DNA of 64,000 nt from Io17-Chloro-G2 sp965226915 (lineage in GTDB: Bacteria > Chloroflexota > Dehalococcoidia > Lucifugimonadales > UBA3495). Positions 25,205 through 34,193 of this stretch are shown piece after piece. The translations under genes and the position numbers were made by a program. The DNA lies in NCBI GenBank assembly GCA_965226915.1, contig CBDDEJ010000010.1, forward strand, positions 496,001 through 560,000, read 5' to 3'. Below the pieces are notes generated by a model, which was not told the DNA's origin, searched no databases, and worked only from the letters and a program-made list of their open reading frames with translations. The first letter of the stretch is position 1. Each line of letters begins with the position of its first letter.

Positions 25205-27505
25205 ATGCGCGCAAACACGATAGCGATAACGATATTTGTTCTCCTTTCCACCTTCGCCATCTTGGCCTGCGGCGGGGCTAGTTCCTCTGGCGGCAGCGAC
25301 GTGCCGTTGCACCTCCTCCCGGATGACACCGACCTGGTGGAAGTCCTGTCGGTCAGTGAAATCCTGGGCGGGGACGTGCCTGAGGTCCTAGAGCAGGAAT
25401 TCGATACTCTATGGGAGACCTTTTCCGTAGGCGACGACCACCTGCTGATTAACGACGTCGAGAAATTGTTCCGTGTGCTTAGCAAAGATGGCGTTTTCCT
25501 CATCATCAGCAGCAGCCAATTGGACTTCCTGGAAACCAGGGAATGGCTGGCAGACCAAGACTCCGGTATCGAAAGCACATCGTACCAAGGTGAGGATTTG
25601 TGGGAGAGTGCCGGTCAAGCCATGGTTCTCCTAGAGAGTGACGGCTACCTAATCACCGGCGATACCGAGGCGGTCAAGAACCTTTTGAAGGTCAAGGCCC
25701 GCGGAGAAGGCTCACTGGACCAAGACGACGAAAACGTTGTACGCCAGGCTTTGGACGATGCCGGGGCCGGCTGGTACACGATGGCGGACAAAAACTGCGG
25801 CGGCGCCTGGTCCGAATTGCGTGGTTGTGAAGCCTACTCCATCACCGGGTCCACGGGCGACAAGAAATTCGAGGCAGCCGTAACCTACCGTTTCCGGTTT
25901 CGCAGCGAATCCAGGGCCGAGGACCAGGAATTAGAAGTGGAGGACCTGCTTGACGACTGGCTTGGCGGGGACGCAGACCTGGAAACAGATTCCAGCGGGG
26001 CCACCATCAGCGTAGTAGCCACCGCTGACCAAGAGGACTTTCAAACGCGGTGGCTGGGGGGTTACGTTAACCAACCACCGCCGCTTCTGCCAGGGAAGAC
26101 ATCGCCCGAAACGGATAGGGCAGCGCTGGTCGCCCTCTACAATGCTACGGACGGCGAGAACTGGCTTGACAGTACCAATTGGCTGAGCGACGCGCCAACC
26201 GGCGAATGGTCCGGCGTCACTACTAACGCCAACGGACGCATCACTGGTCTGGGCCTCTACGACAACCAGTTGACCGGGGAGATACCGGCGGAGTTGGGCA
26301 ACCTGACCAACCTGGAGTATCTGTCCCTCTACGACAACCAGTTGACCGGGTCAATACCGGCGGAGTTGGGCAGCCTGACCAACCTGGCAGAGCTGTCGCT
26401 CTTCAGCAACCAGTTGACCGGGGAGATACCGGCGGAGTTGGGGGGCCTGACCAACCTGGAAGTGCTGGCGCTCCATGACAACCGGTTGAGCGGCGCGATT
26501 CCCCCGGAGTTGGGCAACCTGACCAACCTGAAAGGCCTGGGCCTCGACGGCAACCAGTTGACCGGGGAGATACCGGCGGAGTTGGGCAGCCTGACCAACC
26601 TGGAACTGCTGTCCCTCTACGGCAACCAGTTGACCGGGGAGATACCGGCGGAGTTGGGGGACCTGACCAACCTGGAACTGCTGTCCCTCTACGACAACCA
26701 GTTGACCGGGGAGCTACCGGCGGAGTTGGGCAATCTGACCAACCTGACTGAGCTGTGGCTCGCCAGCAACCAGTTGACCGGGGAGATACCGGCGGAGTTG
26801 GGCAATCTGACCAACCTGACTGAGCTGTGGCTCGCCAGCAACCAGTTGACCGGGGAGATACCGGCGGAGTTGGGCAATCTGACCAACCTGACTGAGCTGT
26901 ACCTCTACGACAACCAGTTGACCGGGGAGATACCGGCGGAGTTGGGCAATCTGACCAACCTGACTGAGCTGTGGCTCGCCAGCAACCAGTTGACCGGGGA
27001 GATTCCCTCGGAGTTGGGCAATCTGACCAACCTGACTGAGCTGTACCTCTACGACAACCAGTTGACCGGGGAGATACCGGCGGAGTTGGGCAATCTGACC
27101 AACCTGACTGAGCTGATCCTAGCCACCAACCAGTTGACCGGGGAGATACCGGCGGAGTTGGGCAATCTGACCAACCTGACTGAGCTGATCCTAGCCACCA
27201 ACCAGTTGACCGGGGAGATACCGGCGGAGTTGGGCAATCTGACCAACCTGACTGAGCTGTACCTCTACGACAACCAGTTGACCGGGGAGATACCGGCGGA
27301 GTTGGGCAGCCTGACCAACCTGACTGAGCTGTACCTCTACGACAACCAGTTGACCGGGGAGATACCGGCGGAGTTGGGCAGCCTGACCAACCTGACTGAG
27401 CTGTACCTCTACGACAACCAGTTGACCGGGTGCATACCCGAAGGCTTGCGAAACATACGGGTCAATGACTTCGGACAGTTGGGACTGCCATTCTGCGGCA
27501 GTTGA
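25205..27505 (+). CDS. Leucine-rich-repeat lipoprotein
   Basis: A 766-residue protein. It has a lipoprotein signal with the lipobox in FAILACGG (Cys near residue 22), then an unrecognised globular domain (about 30-290). The segment DRAALVALYNATDGENWLDS (about 306-350) commonly precedes bacterial LRRs. Seventeen 24-residue repeats follow (about 350-745), consensus LYDNQLTGEIPAELGNLTNL, of the plant-like LxGxIP type. It ends with a Cys-containing cap (CIPEGL...PFCGS). It is probably anchored on the outer face of the membrane and binds proteins. ATG at 25205 has GAGGTTG upstream, a modest ribosome binding site. Confidence 0.9.
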   Translation: MRANTIAITIFVLLSTFAILACGGASSSGGSDVPLHLLPDDTDLVEVLSVSEILGGDVPEVLEQEFDTLWETFSVGDDHLLINDVEKLFRVLSKDGVFLIISSSQLDFLETREWLADQDSGIESTSYQGEDLWESAGQAMVLLESDGYLITGDTEAVKNLLKVKARGEGSLDQDDENVVRQALDDAGAGWYTMADKNCGGAWSELRGCEAYSITGSTGDKKFEAAVTYRFRFRSESRAEDQELEVEDLLDDWLGGDADLETDSSGATISVVATADQEDFQTRWLGGYVNQPPPLLPGKTSPETDRAALVALYNATDGENWLDSTNWLSDAPTGEWSGVTTNANGRITGLGLYDNQLTGEIPAELGNLTNLEYLSLYDNQLTGSIPAELGSLTNLAELSLFSNQLTGEIPAELGGLTNLEVLALHDNRLSGAIPPELGNLTNLKGLGLDGNQLTGEIPAELGSLTNLELLSLYGNQLTGEIPAELGDLTNLELLSLYDNQLTGELPAELGNLTNLTELWLASNQLTGEIPAELGNLTNLTELWLASNQLTGEIPAELGNLTNLTELYLYDNQLTGEIPAELGNLTNLTELWLASNQLTGEIPSELGNLTNLTELYLYDNQLTGEIPAELGNLTNLTELILATNQLTGEIPAELGNLTNLTELILATNQLTGEIPAELGNLTNLTELYLYDNQLTGEIPAELGSLTNLTELYLYDNQLTGEIPAELGSLTNLTELYLYDNQLTGCIPEGLRNIRVNDFGQLGLPFCGS
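26249..27440 (+). repeat. 72-bp tandem repeat array encoding the LRR units
   Basis: About 17 head-to-tail units with a 72-bp period. The cores CAGTTGACCGGGGAGATACC and GCGGAGTTGGGCAA are nearly invariant at DNA level, including third codon positions. Only the codons for the variable LRR positions differ (YLYD, WLAS, ILAT). Such identity points to recent expansion or ongoing homogenisation by recombination. Confidence 0.9.
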
Positions 27506-27844
27506 GGCGTGCACTCGACAATCATCGGCGAGCCCTTGGGGAGTGGGACATCCTGGATGATACCCGGTTAGGGCTGCCAGGCGTAAGCCGCAGCCAGCGC
27601 GGCTATGAGGATGCCCAGGGGATTGGAACCTGACTGGTTTCAAGCCCGCCACTGCGAAGGCTGCCGGCAGGCGTTCCCCTGCTGTAAGCAGCGGCATCCC
27701 GGACTACGGGCTGGAATGCGGCCTCTCCGGGGGTTCCTTCCCGATGCTGCCCAGGCAAGGTTGCCGGTGGTGAATTCAGGCTGCCGGGGCCATGGATTCC
27801 CTGCGTTGGGATAAAGCGCTGGAGAATTGTTGTGGGGAGGACTT
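27506..27844. other. Intergenic, nothing recognised
   Basis: This 339-bp gap between the LRR lipoprotein and the EF-hand protein shows no gene, hairpin or repeat I can support beyond the ribosome binding site of the next gene. Confidence 0.4.
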
Positions 27845-28378
27845 ATGACCAGAGCCCTCAAGCGGACCGCCCTAGCTGTCCTGGGTCTCATCGTGTTGCA
27901 GCTTGCCGTCCTCGGCACGGCGGCGGCGCAGCAGATGGATCCCCCGGCGCTGCCGCACCAGTTCTATGGGACCGTGACCATCAACGGGGCCACCGCGCCC
28001 GACGGCACCCGGGTCTCCGCCGAGGTGAACGGCGTCGAGGCCAAGACCGGCTCCACCCGGGAGGGCAAATACGGATACGACACCGGGGACCTGTTTCGGA
28101 TGGATGGCGCAGCCGGGGATGAGGTGGTGTTCAAGGTGAACGGTGTCGTCGCTGAGGAGACCGGGGTCTTCAAAAGCGGCGGCAGCACCGAGTTGAACCT
28201 GTCGGCCACCCAGACCGCCGGGGACCCCCTGATTGACCGGTACGATGCCAACGGCAACGGCAAGATCGAGAAGAACGAGGTCATCGAGGCCATAAAAGAC
28301 TACCTCTTTGGCGAGGGAGATGAGGCCATCAGCAAGGGCGACGTGATAAGGCTCATTAAGCTCTACCTCTTCGGCTGA
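27845..28378 (+). CDS. Secreted protein with dockerin/EF-hand-like C terminus
   Basis: A 177-residue protein starting at ATG 27845, with GGGGAGG at good spacing. A Sec signal (LAVLGLIVLQLAVLGTAAAQ) is followed by a beta-rich domain with FYGTVTINGATAPDGTRVSA, as in carboxypeptidase-regulatory-like repeats. The C terminus has a calcium loop DANGNGKIEKNE followed by a helix (AIKDYLFG) and a second, weaker helix pair (VIRLIKLYLFG), the dockerin layout. It is probably exported and calcium-binding, and may assemble with surface partners. Chloroflexota have many such proteins. Confidence 0.75.
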   Translation: MTRALKRTALAVLGLIVLQLAVLGTAAAQQMDPPALPHQFYGTVTINGATAPDGTRVSAEVNGVEAKTGSTREGKYGYDTGDLFRMDGAAGDEVVFKVNGVVAEETGVFKSGGSTELNLSATQTAGDPLIDRYDANGNGKIEKNEVIEAIKDYLFGEGDEAISKGDVIRLIKLYLFG

Positions 28379-28445
28379 TTCGAGGGATGCCCAGGGCACA
28401 GTACAGGACAGGAAGGGAGGGCCCCGCTCGTTTCGACGGCGGACG

Positions 28446-28706
28446 ATGCCGCCGCCGGGGCATATCCCCGAGACGGTGGCGCCGGGCTGGGCGTTGACCA
28501 TCACCTCCGCCGACTTCGGGGGTTTGGGAGCAGTCACGGAAACGCCGCCCGCCGGGTTCGGCTGCGCATCCAGTGGCCCAGCAGCCTCCGCCGTTGACAG
28601 TTCTGTCAACGCGGCAGACAGCATGCGCGTAGTTGCTGTTTACCCCGCCGACCAGGTGGCTTGGGGATTTCCCAACGGCCTGTTGGGCCTGGCTACATCA
28701 GGATAG
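28446..28706 (+). pseudogene. Fragment of a secreted repeat protein
   Basis: The frame reads WALTITSADFGGLGAVTETP and PAGFGCASSG, which resembles the GAVTETLPxGF segment I associate with secreted Chloroflexota repeat proteins. No start with a ribosome binding site and no signal peptide are present, so it is probably a stranded fragment of a gene like its upstream neighbour. Confidence 0.3.
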
Positions 28707-28725
28707 ACGCTTGTGACGGTGGGTT

Positions 28726-28956
28726 TCAGTGTTCTGTCCTGGGCTGGCGCCGCGTGGCCAGGTATGCGATTCCCACGATGGCGATCGATATGCCAGCGGT
28801 GAAGGGGAACGTCATCGTGAGGGTGAGACGCACGGCTTCAGGCGCCACACCTGCTATCGTGACGTTCAGCACGGATTGGATCACTACCAGTAGAAATACC
28901 GTGAGCCAGACCAGGGCGACCGTGATGGCGGTTTTCCGTACCACTGGGTGAGACAT
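28726..28956 (-). CDS. Small two-helix membrane protein
   Basis: A 76-residue protein with two strong membrane segments, AITVALVWLTVFLLVVIQSV and a second from FPFTAGISIAIVGIAYLA. The loop contains APEAVRLTLTM. ATG at 28956 is preceded by AAAGGAGAG. No family is recognised. It is transcribed away from the secreted proteins to its left and lies alone. Confidence 0.6.
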   Translation of the reverse strand: MSHPVVRKTAITVALVWLTVFLLVVIQSVLNVTIAGVAPEAVRLTLTMTFPFTAGISIAIVGIAYLATRRQPRTEH

Positions 28957-29130
28957 TGTTCGCTCTCCTTTTGGTGATGGATTGTGCTGTAATGTTGCCC
29001 GTGAGAGTTAAGCCCTGTGAATTCGGTGGCGTTGCCCTGATGTTAACGGGGATGGTCAGCCCCACTGGTGGTTGCATATCACGGTGCGCTGGCAGGAGCG
29101 AGAAACTAGTGTGACACCTATACATATTAT

Positions 29131-29769
29131 TTAGATAGGTTTTTCGCCACGCATCCGGGCCATTTTCGAACCGGCGCTCATGTCTCCAGTTGGGGGACCG
29201 GCCAGGGCCTTCTTCACCGTCGCCGGCGAGCAGGTCATCACCCGGGCGATGTGGCGCAACCCCGAACCCTCGGCAGCCATCCGCCGGCACTGCTCAACCT
29301 GGTCCGGGGTCAAAGCAGGTGGGCGCCCAACGCGTTTCCCGCGGGCCCGAGCCCGGTCCAGGCCCAACTTTATCCGTTCACTGGCCGAGTCCATCCGGTA
29401 GGCGCCCTAGGCCAACATTGACCGCCTAAAGAACTTCGCTGCGGCGCTGCCGTCGCTGGTGTCGATGTTCTCCCGGACCGCGATGATGCCGATGCCACGG
29501 CCGGTCATCTCCGCCTGGATGCGGACGCCCTCCTCGAAGTTCCGGGAGAACCGGTCGAGGAAGGCGACGACGCTGGTATCCCCGGGTTGGACCCGGGACA
29601 TCGGTTCCATCCAACCGGTTCGATTCATGGTCCGGCCGCTGGCTATGTCGGAGAATATCAGGTCCCCGCGAATGCCGTGTTCGGCCAGTATCCCCAATTG
29701 GTTTTCCAAATTTCTGGCGTCATCGTCGGCTTTGCTGACCGGGGCGTAACCGTGGGTGACGGAGAGCAT
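29131..29769 (-). pseudogene. Serine recombinase (resolvase), split by an in-frame amber codon
   Basis: The N-terminal part (from ATG 29769: VTHGYAPVSKADDDARNLEN, DIASGRTMNRTGW, VVAFLDRFSRN, IRENID-like VRENIDTSDG) is a resolvase catalytic domain with its Ser and Arg. A TAG stop at 29407-29409 interrupts it after FFRRSMLA. The same frame continues GAYRMDSASERIKLGLDRAR, GKRVGRPPALT and a helix-turn-helix (GLRHIARVMTCSPATVKKAL). One substitution (probably CAG to TAG) therefore splits the protein. It is divergent to the intact recombinase at 29909. Confidence 0.8.
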
Positions 29770-29908
29770 GGTAATGGAACTCCTGCGGCCGGACCATGCC
29801 GGCGTCATTGAGGTGTGAGGTGTTCCGCAAACGGGGGGTATGGAACAGGGCAAAAAGACTGTCATTTCCGTGTTGAGGGAGGCGTTGCATTAACGTAAAC
29901 TCCGGGGC

Positions 29909-30544
29909 ATGACACAAATCTACGGATACATCCGCACCAGCCGCCGCCTCCAGGAGGGCGTCCCCGGGATGGACCCCGAGTCCCAGGAGCTTCAGCTCCG
30001 GAGGGCTGGTGTCCCCTGGGAGAACCTGTTCCGCGACATCGGCGTCTCGGGCTCCACCGGCACCCAGGAGCGCTGCGGATGGCGCCGTCTGGACAACCGC
30101 CTGGCCGGCGGCGATACCCTGGTGGTGGCGGCCATCGACCGCATCGGTCGAACTTGGCAGGACACCGTCAGGTCCATCTGCGCTCTCCGGGACCGCGGGG
30201 TCAAGATTCGTTCCCTGGCCGAGGCGGAAGCTCAGTGGACCCGCTACCTGGAGGCCGATGAGGGGAGCCCCGAGAGTTTTTTCGGGCAGATCCTGACCAT
30301 GTTCGCCGCCTGGGTGGCGGACCAGGAGCTGGAGTCCATCAAGCGCCGTACCCGGGATGGTCTGGAGAGGGCCCGCCAGCAGGGGAAGGTCCTGGGACCT
30401 CCCCGTAAGGTCGGCCCAGGTCAGTTGGCGGCGATGCGGCGGATGCGGGAAGGAGGCGCCAGCCTCCGGATGATCGCCAGCGAGTTCGAGTGCTCACCCA
30501 GCACCGTGATGCGGGCGCTGCGGCGGGAAGGGGTGGCGCCATGA
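29909..30544 (+). CDS. Serine recombinase (resolvase/invertase family)
   Basis: A 211-residue site-specific recombinase. The catalytic domain has YGYIRTSRRLQEG with the nucleophile Ser, then SGSTGTQERCGWRRLDNRL and the conserved VVAAIDRIGRTWQDTV Arg region. A long helix follows (ESIKRRTRDGLERARQQGK), and the C-terminal helix-turn-helix is GGASLRMIASEFECSPSTVM. The length matches resolvase/invertase enzymes. ATG at 29909 has a weak CGGGG upstream. It may act at sites near the small ORFs here; a deleted relative lies at 23305-23509. Confidence 0.9.
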   Translation: MTQIYGYIRTSRRLQEGVPGMDPESQELQLRRAGVPWENLFRDIGVSGSTGTQERCGWRRLDNRLAGGDTLVVAAIDRIGRTWQDTVRSICALRDRGVKIRSLAEAEAQWTRYLEADEGSPESFFGQILTMFAAWVADQELESIKRRTRDGLERARQQGKVLGPPRKVGPGQLAAMRRMREGGASLRMIASEFECSPSTVMRALRREGVAP

Positions 30545-30658
30545 CCACGGATGTGCCCCAGCCGAAACCTCACTGCCTACCGGCGGGACTGCTGCTAGCC
30601 CGACAAGTCATCGGCCGGATTTGAGAAGAGGCCCTGTTACAACGAGGAGATGAAAACG

Positions 30659-30826
30659 ATGGATCAGTTGACTCTGACGCTGCACAAGACCAAGGACACG
30701 AAGAACAAGGTCGTTTATGGGACCAAGGACGGCGAAGTCATCCAGAGTGTCTACATCGACAAGGATGCTCTGGGCGACGTTCCACCCGCCACGCTTCAGG
30801 TGATCATATCCCCGCAGGAAGCCTAG
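30659..30826 (+). CDS. Small conserved-looking protein (55 residues)
   Basis: ATG at 30659 has GAGGAG nine bases upstream; ATG at 30650 is too close to it. The product starts MDQLTLTLHKTKDTKNKVVY and continues with GTKDGEVIQSVYIDKDALG, a beta-rich pattern I associate with short hypothetical proteins (TKNKVxY... YIxKxAL) in other bacteria. The stop codon TAG is part of the CTAG that MITE2 used as target, so the insertion left the coding sequence intact. It lies just downstream of the recombinase. Confidence 0.6.
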   Translation: MDQLTLTLHKTKDTKNKVVYGTKDGEVIQSVYIDKDALGDVPPATLQVIISPQEA

Positions 30827-30997
30827 AAACTCGGACGGAAACCCCGATTATCTCCAAGCTGCCGGTTTCTTAACGTCGATTGTCGATGTAACAGTGGGTT
30901 CTTGAACCGTATTACAGATACTATCATGCCCCATAAGACTATAATACGTCTGTCTGGCGTAGCGCGAAACCCGGCCAATGGCTTTCCGGCCAGACCT
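30827..30997 (+). mobile_element. MITE2 copy 3
   Basis: A 171-bp copy between CTAG at 30823-30826 and 30998-31001. The second CTAG is shared with IS701 copy 3. Orientation matches the copies at 10874 and 14270. Confidence 0.92.
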
Positions 30998-31001
30998 CTA
31001 G

Positions 31002-32453
31002 TACTACAACGACGAGTTGTCTGGTAGGATGGCTGGACAGATGATGTTGGGTGGTTTGGGTGATGGATGCGGCGAGCTTCGAGCGGGTCTACGACAGCCT
31101 TCAGGAATTCCACGCCTTCTTTGCGGCCTCCTTCGGCCGCAAGCAGTGGCGGGATCACAGCGGGAATTACCTTCAGGCGCTGCTGGTGCAGGACCAGGAG
31201 CGGCGCAACGCCGAGAATCTCTCGGAATCGGTGGGCATCTCGGCCCGGGCGATGCAGCGCTTTCTCACCGAGGCCCGGTGGTCCCATGAGACAGTCATAG
31301 GGCGGTTGCAGGAATACTTGGCCCCCAGGCTGGGACACCTGGAGGCGGTGTGGGTGTTCGATGGCAGCGACTTCCCCAAGCAGGGCAGGAAATCGGCGGG
31401 AGTGGCCCGGCAGTACTGCGGCAGGCTGGGCAAGGTGGCCAACTGCCAGGGTGGGATGTTCCTGGCCTACGTCAGCCCGCTGGGCCGGGCGTTGGTGGAC
31501 AAGCGGCTGTATCTGCCCAAGAGTTGGACCTCCGACCAGGACCGGTGTGCTGCGGCGGGTGTGCCGGAGGACCGGCGGAACTACCGGTCAAAGACGGAGT
31601 TGGCCCTGGAGATGCTGGAGCGGGTCCTGGAGTTGGGCTACCTCAGGGCCGAGTGGGTTGCCGGAGACGACGCCTTCGGGATGTCGCCGACCTTCCGGGA
31701 GGGACTGGCGGCCCTGGGGATGCGCTACGTGCTGGACGTTCCGGGCGGCACTACGGTCTGGCCCTTGGACCCGGCTTGGACCAGTCCGGAATATCCGGGG
31801 TTCGGCCGCCCCCGCAAACCCAAGCTGCGGCCTGGGCAGCGGCGGACCATGGAGCAGCGCGGTGATGAACTGCCGGATGAGGCTTGGCGGGAGATAACGG
31901 TGGCCCAGGGAAGCCAGGGGCCGCGCACCTACCGGTTCAGTGCCCAGCGGGTGCGGGCCACCAGGAGGCGCAAGCCCGGCGAGGAACTGTGGGCCGTCTG
32001 GCGCCGGAACCTGGACGGCAGCGAGCCCCGCTACTACCTGTCCAACGCTCCCGAGGGCACAACCTTGGAGACTCTGGCCTACGTGGGTGGGTCCAGGTGG
32101 CGCATTGAAACGGAGTTCGAGACTGAGAAGGGTGACGTGGGGCTGGACGAATACGAGACCCGCAGCTGGGCAGGGTGGCATCACCACATAGCCATGTGCC
32201 TGCTGGGTGGAGCGTTCCTGCTGAGCCTGCAGCAGGATTGGGGGGAAAAAGATGCCCCGGATCACGAGGCCACAGGTGTACCGGGTGGTGCGGGAGATGC
32301 TGCCCCGGGAGCAGTTCGGGCCCGATCAATTGCTGTTGTGGCTGGAGGATACGCAGCTACGCAACGAACGGGCTCGCCGTTCCCACGAGAGACGCCGCTC
32401 CACCCGCCGCGAAAGCAGGATGGAGCCGCCACCTTAAACCCGTCGTTGTAGTA
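31002..32453 (+). mobile_element. IS701-family element, copy 3
   Basis: A 1452-bp element between CTAG at 30998-31001 (shared with MITE2) and 32454-32457. It has the His variant of the transposase, as in copy 1. Confidence 0.95.
31063..32451 (+). CDS. IS701-family transposase (copy 3)
   Basis: Identical in protein sequence to copy 1, including the G6A5 run near 32240-32251 and the conserved C terminus in the +1 frame ending at 32437. Confidence 0.9.
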   Translation: MDAASFERVYDSLQEFHAFFAASFGRKQWRDHSGNYLQALLVQDQERRNAENLSESVGISARAMQRFLTEARWSHETVIGRLQEYLAPRLGHLEAVWVFDGSDFPKQGRKSAGVARQYCGRLGKVANCQGGMFLAYVSPLGRALVDKRLYLPKSWTSDQDRCAAAGVPEDRRNYRSKTELALEMLERVLELGYLRAEWVAGDDAFGMSPTFREGLAALGMRYVLDVPGGTTVWPLDPAWTSPEYPGFGRPRKPKLRPGQRRTMEQRGDELPDEAWREITVAQGSQGPRTYRFSAQRVRATRRRKPGEELWAVWRRNLDGSEPRYYLSNAPEGTTLETLAYVGGSRWRIETEFETEKGDVGLDEYETRSWAGWHHHIAMCLLGGAFLLSLQQDWGEKDAPDHEATGVPGGAGDAAPGAVRARSIAVVAGGYAATQRTGSPFPRETPLHPPRKQDGAATLNPSL

Positions 32454-32550
32454 CTAGGTAGCCTCCTTGACTGGGGAACCACGATGGGGCGTCGTACCGG
32501 TGCAGCCGAGGTAAAGCGGACCGCTGAGCCACGGGATGAAAAACGGCTGC

Positions 32551-32784
32551 TCAACCCGGTGACCATCGATGAGTTGGGCTTTGCCCCCCTGTCCCCCACC
32601 GGAGCGGAACTGCTCTTCGAGGTCTTCAGCCAGCGCTACGAGCGGGGCTCCATCCTGGTCACCACCAACCTCTCCTTCGACGAATGGACCGAAGTGTTTG
32701 GTTCGGAGCGCCTCACCGGCGCGCTGCTGGACCGGCTCACCCACCACGTGCATATACTGGAGATGAACGGCGACAGTAGGCCTT
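32551..32784 (+). pseudogene. IS21-family IstB helper ATPase fragment
   Basis: The frame reads TIDELGFAPLSPTGAELLFE then VFSQRYERGS, ILVTTNLSFDEWTEVFGSER and LLDRLTHHVHILEMNG, the C-terminal half of IstB (Walker B onward). The Walker A half is missing. Its end runs directly into an IS3 OrfB tail, so a deletion or nested insertion joined the two. Confidence 0.85.
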
Positions 32785-32950
32785 GGGCTACCCGACCCCA
32801 GCGGAGGTGTTCCACGGGGATGGGAATGCCCCGGCGGAGGAATCGAAGACACGGGAAGGTCCACCGGAACAAATGTCGGTATCATCGGAAGGAGCAGCAG
32901 GACTCTCGCTTAATTCCACCTCGATCCTGTCCAACTGACCGGGTCCACCT
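32780..32950 (+). pseudogene. IS3-family OrfB tail and right terminus
   Basis: The frame starts ALGYPTPAEVFHGDGN and stops at 32936-32938 inside the terminal sequence GTCCAACTGACCGGGTCCAC. This end matches those at 7617-7637 and 47905-47928, so the element family has left at least three right ends in the window. Confidence 0.7.
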
Positions 32951-33096
32951 CAGTCCTATGCATTGGCCATGAACCGCTTGTACCAGTTCATCCGGTTGGA
33001 GAAACCATCCTTTCAAGAGCGCATAGACCCCATAGATCTGCTCCGCGTGGTTGTCGGGCGGACGACAACGGTTGGTGTGGTGCAGGGACATTTTCC

Positions 33097-33143
33097 GGCG
33101 CTCCCGGAGGGCCTGGTCGCCGTCCAGGCCCTCCGGGAGCGCC
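33097..33143. repeat. Long perfect hairpin (20-bp stem, 7-nt loop)
   Basis: The arms GGCGCTCCCGGAGGGCCTGG (33097-33116) and its exact complement (33124-33143) enclose TCGCCGT. No T-tract follows on either side, so it is not a standard terminator. The stretch 32951-33373 holds no gene I can support; one minus-strand frame reads HQVHIHIEHLHIHVAGPEGL near 33180-33240, of unknown meaning. Confidence 0.85.
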
Positions 33144-33373
33144 CTGTGGGGTTAGTGAGGAGCCTCCTGCAGATCCGTCAGACCCTCGGGTCCGGCGACG
33201 TGGATGTGGAGGTGCTCGATGTGGATGTGGACCTGGTGCGCCGGCGCGGCCAGCGGCTCAGTAGTCCGGACTGCCCGGGTTGACCCGGGGAGCACCAGCT
33301 CCGCCTCCGCGGCGATGCCGGCAGAGGAGTTGCGATATTCTGTAAAAGAAATCGATTGGCGGTGGTGGAGGGT

Positions 33374-33643
33374 ATGAGAGACATAGCGCAACTCCTCGAA
33401 CGGTGGCAACTGGATGTAGGTAACCTGCGGGAAAGCATGTATGGAGCACCAACACCTCGTGAGCGGGAGCGTTGGCATGGGCTATGGTTGTTGGCCCAAG
33501 GGTGGTCGGCGATCCAAGTGGCTGAGGCTTTGGAGAGAGAGCCTCATACCATTGGAAACTGGCTGGCCAACTTTCGCCGAGCCGGGGCCCAAGGTTTGGT
33601 CTTTGAACAGACTGGGGGTTCCCCCCGTCTTGAGCCGGGGTGA
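33374..33643 (+). pseudogene. IS630-type N-terminal helix-turn-helix fragment
   Basis: The frame reads TPRERERWHGLWLLAQGWSA and QVAEALEREPHTIGNWLANF, the N-terminal DNA-binding region of IS630-like transposases. It stops at 33643 after GGSPRLEPG without the DDE domain. A matching type of C-terminal DDE piece is at 35186-35593. Confidence 0.7.
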
Positions 33644-34023
33644 ACATCGGACGGAGGCGGCGGGCCGAGTCGGATGGACAATGGCGTAAACGGTACGGGT
33701 TGCGTGCAGGGATAGAGGGTACGAACTCGGAGTTGAAACGGCGCCATGGTCTTGGCCGCCTACGGGTACGTGGAGGTGAGAGGGTCCGGCTCGCCGTCTA
33801 CCTCAAGGCCCTGGCGTGTAACGTCAAGCGAATGGTCCGGGCACGGTTGGACCAGATGTTGGTCCCACCGGCTGCCCTGGCGACCGCTCTCCCCCCACTG
33901 CATGAAGCTACAGGAGCCGTTGCGAGCCCGCTGATGCCTACCCGGACAGGGTATGGCGCGCCACAACGACCTCATCGGCCACAACACAAGCCCCGACCGG
34001 AACAAACCCAATCCCTCGCCTAA
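33640..34023 (+). pseudogene. DDE transposase C-terminal fragment (IS1182-like)
   Basis: The region from about 33690 reads LRAGIEGTNSELKRRHGLGR then LRVRGGERVRLAVYLKALAC, the Glu-containing C terminus of a DDE_Tnp_1-type transposase, followed by a Pro-rich tail. The N-terminal two thirds is missing. It overlaps the end of the IS630 fragment by four bases in another frame, so the junction is a recombination scar. Confidence 0.65.
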
Positions 34024-34193
34024 CCGCCCTCACGCCGCAGAACCAACCCGAAAGGCCCTTGTTACGAGGTAATCAATTATAGGATACCAACCCATAAAGC
34101 AAAATTGCGGTATCCGTGGTGTCAGTGGCCCCTTGATAATAACGGTACATATGTTCTAATATCTAGGCCTCATCTTATTGCCAGGAGACGACA

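Noticed and set aside
26329..27697. Minus-strand ORFs within the LRR gene
   Set aside because: They are periodic shadows of the 72-bp repeat (VRLPNSAGISPVNWL repeated) and carry no independent signal.
27872..28624. 250-codon minus-strand ORF
   Set aside because: It is antisense to the secreted EF-hand gene, which has a signal peptide, ribosome binding site and calcium loop.
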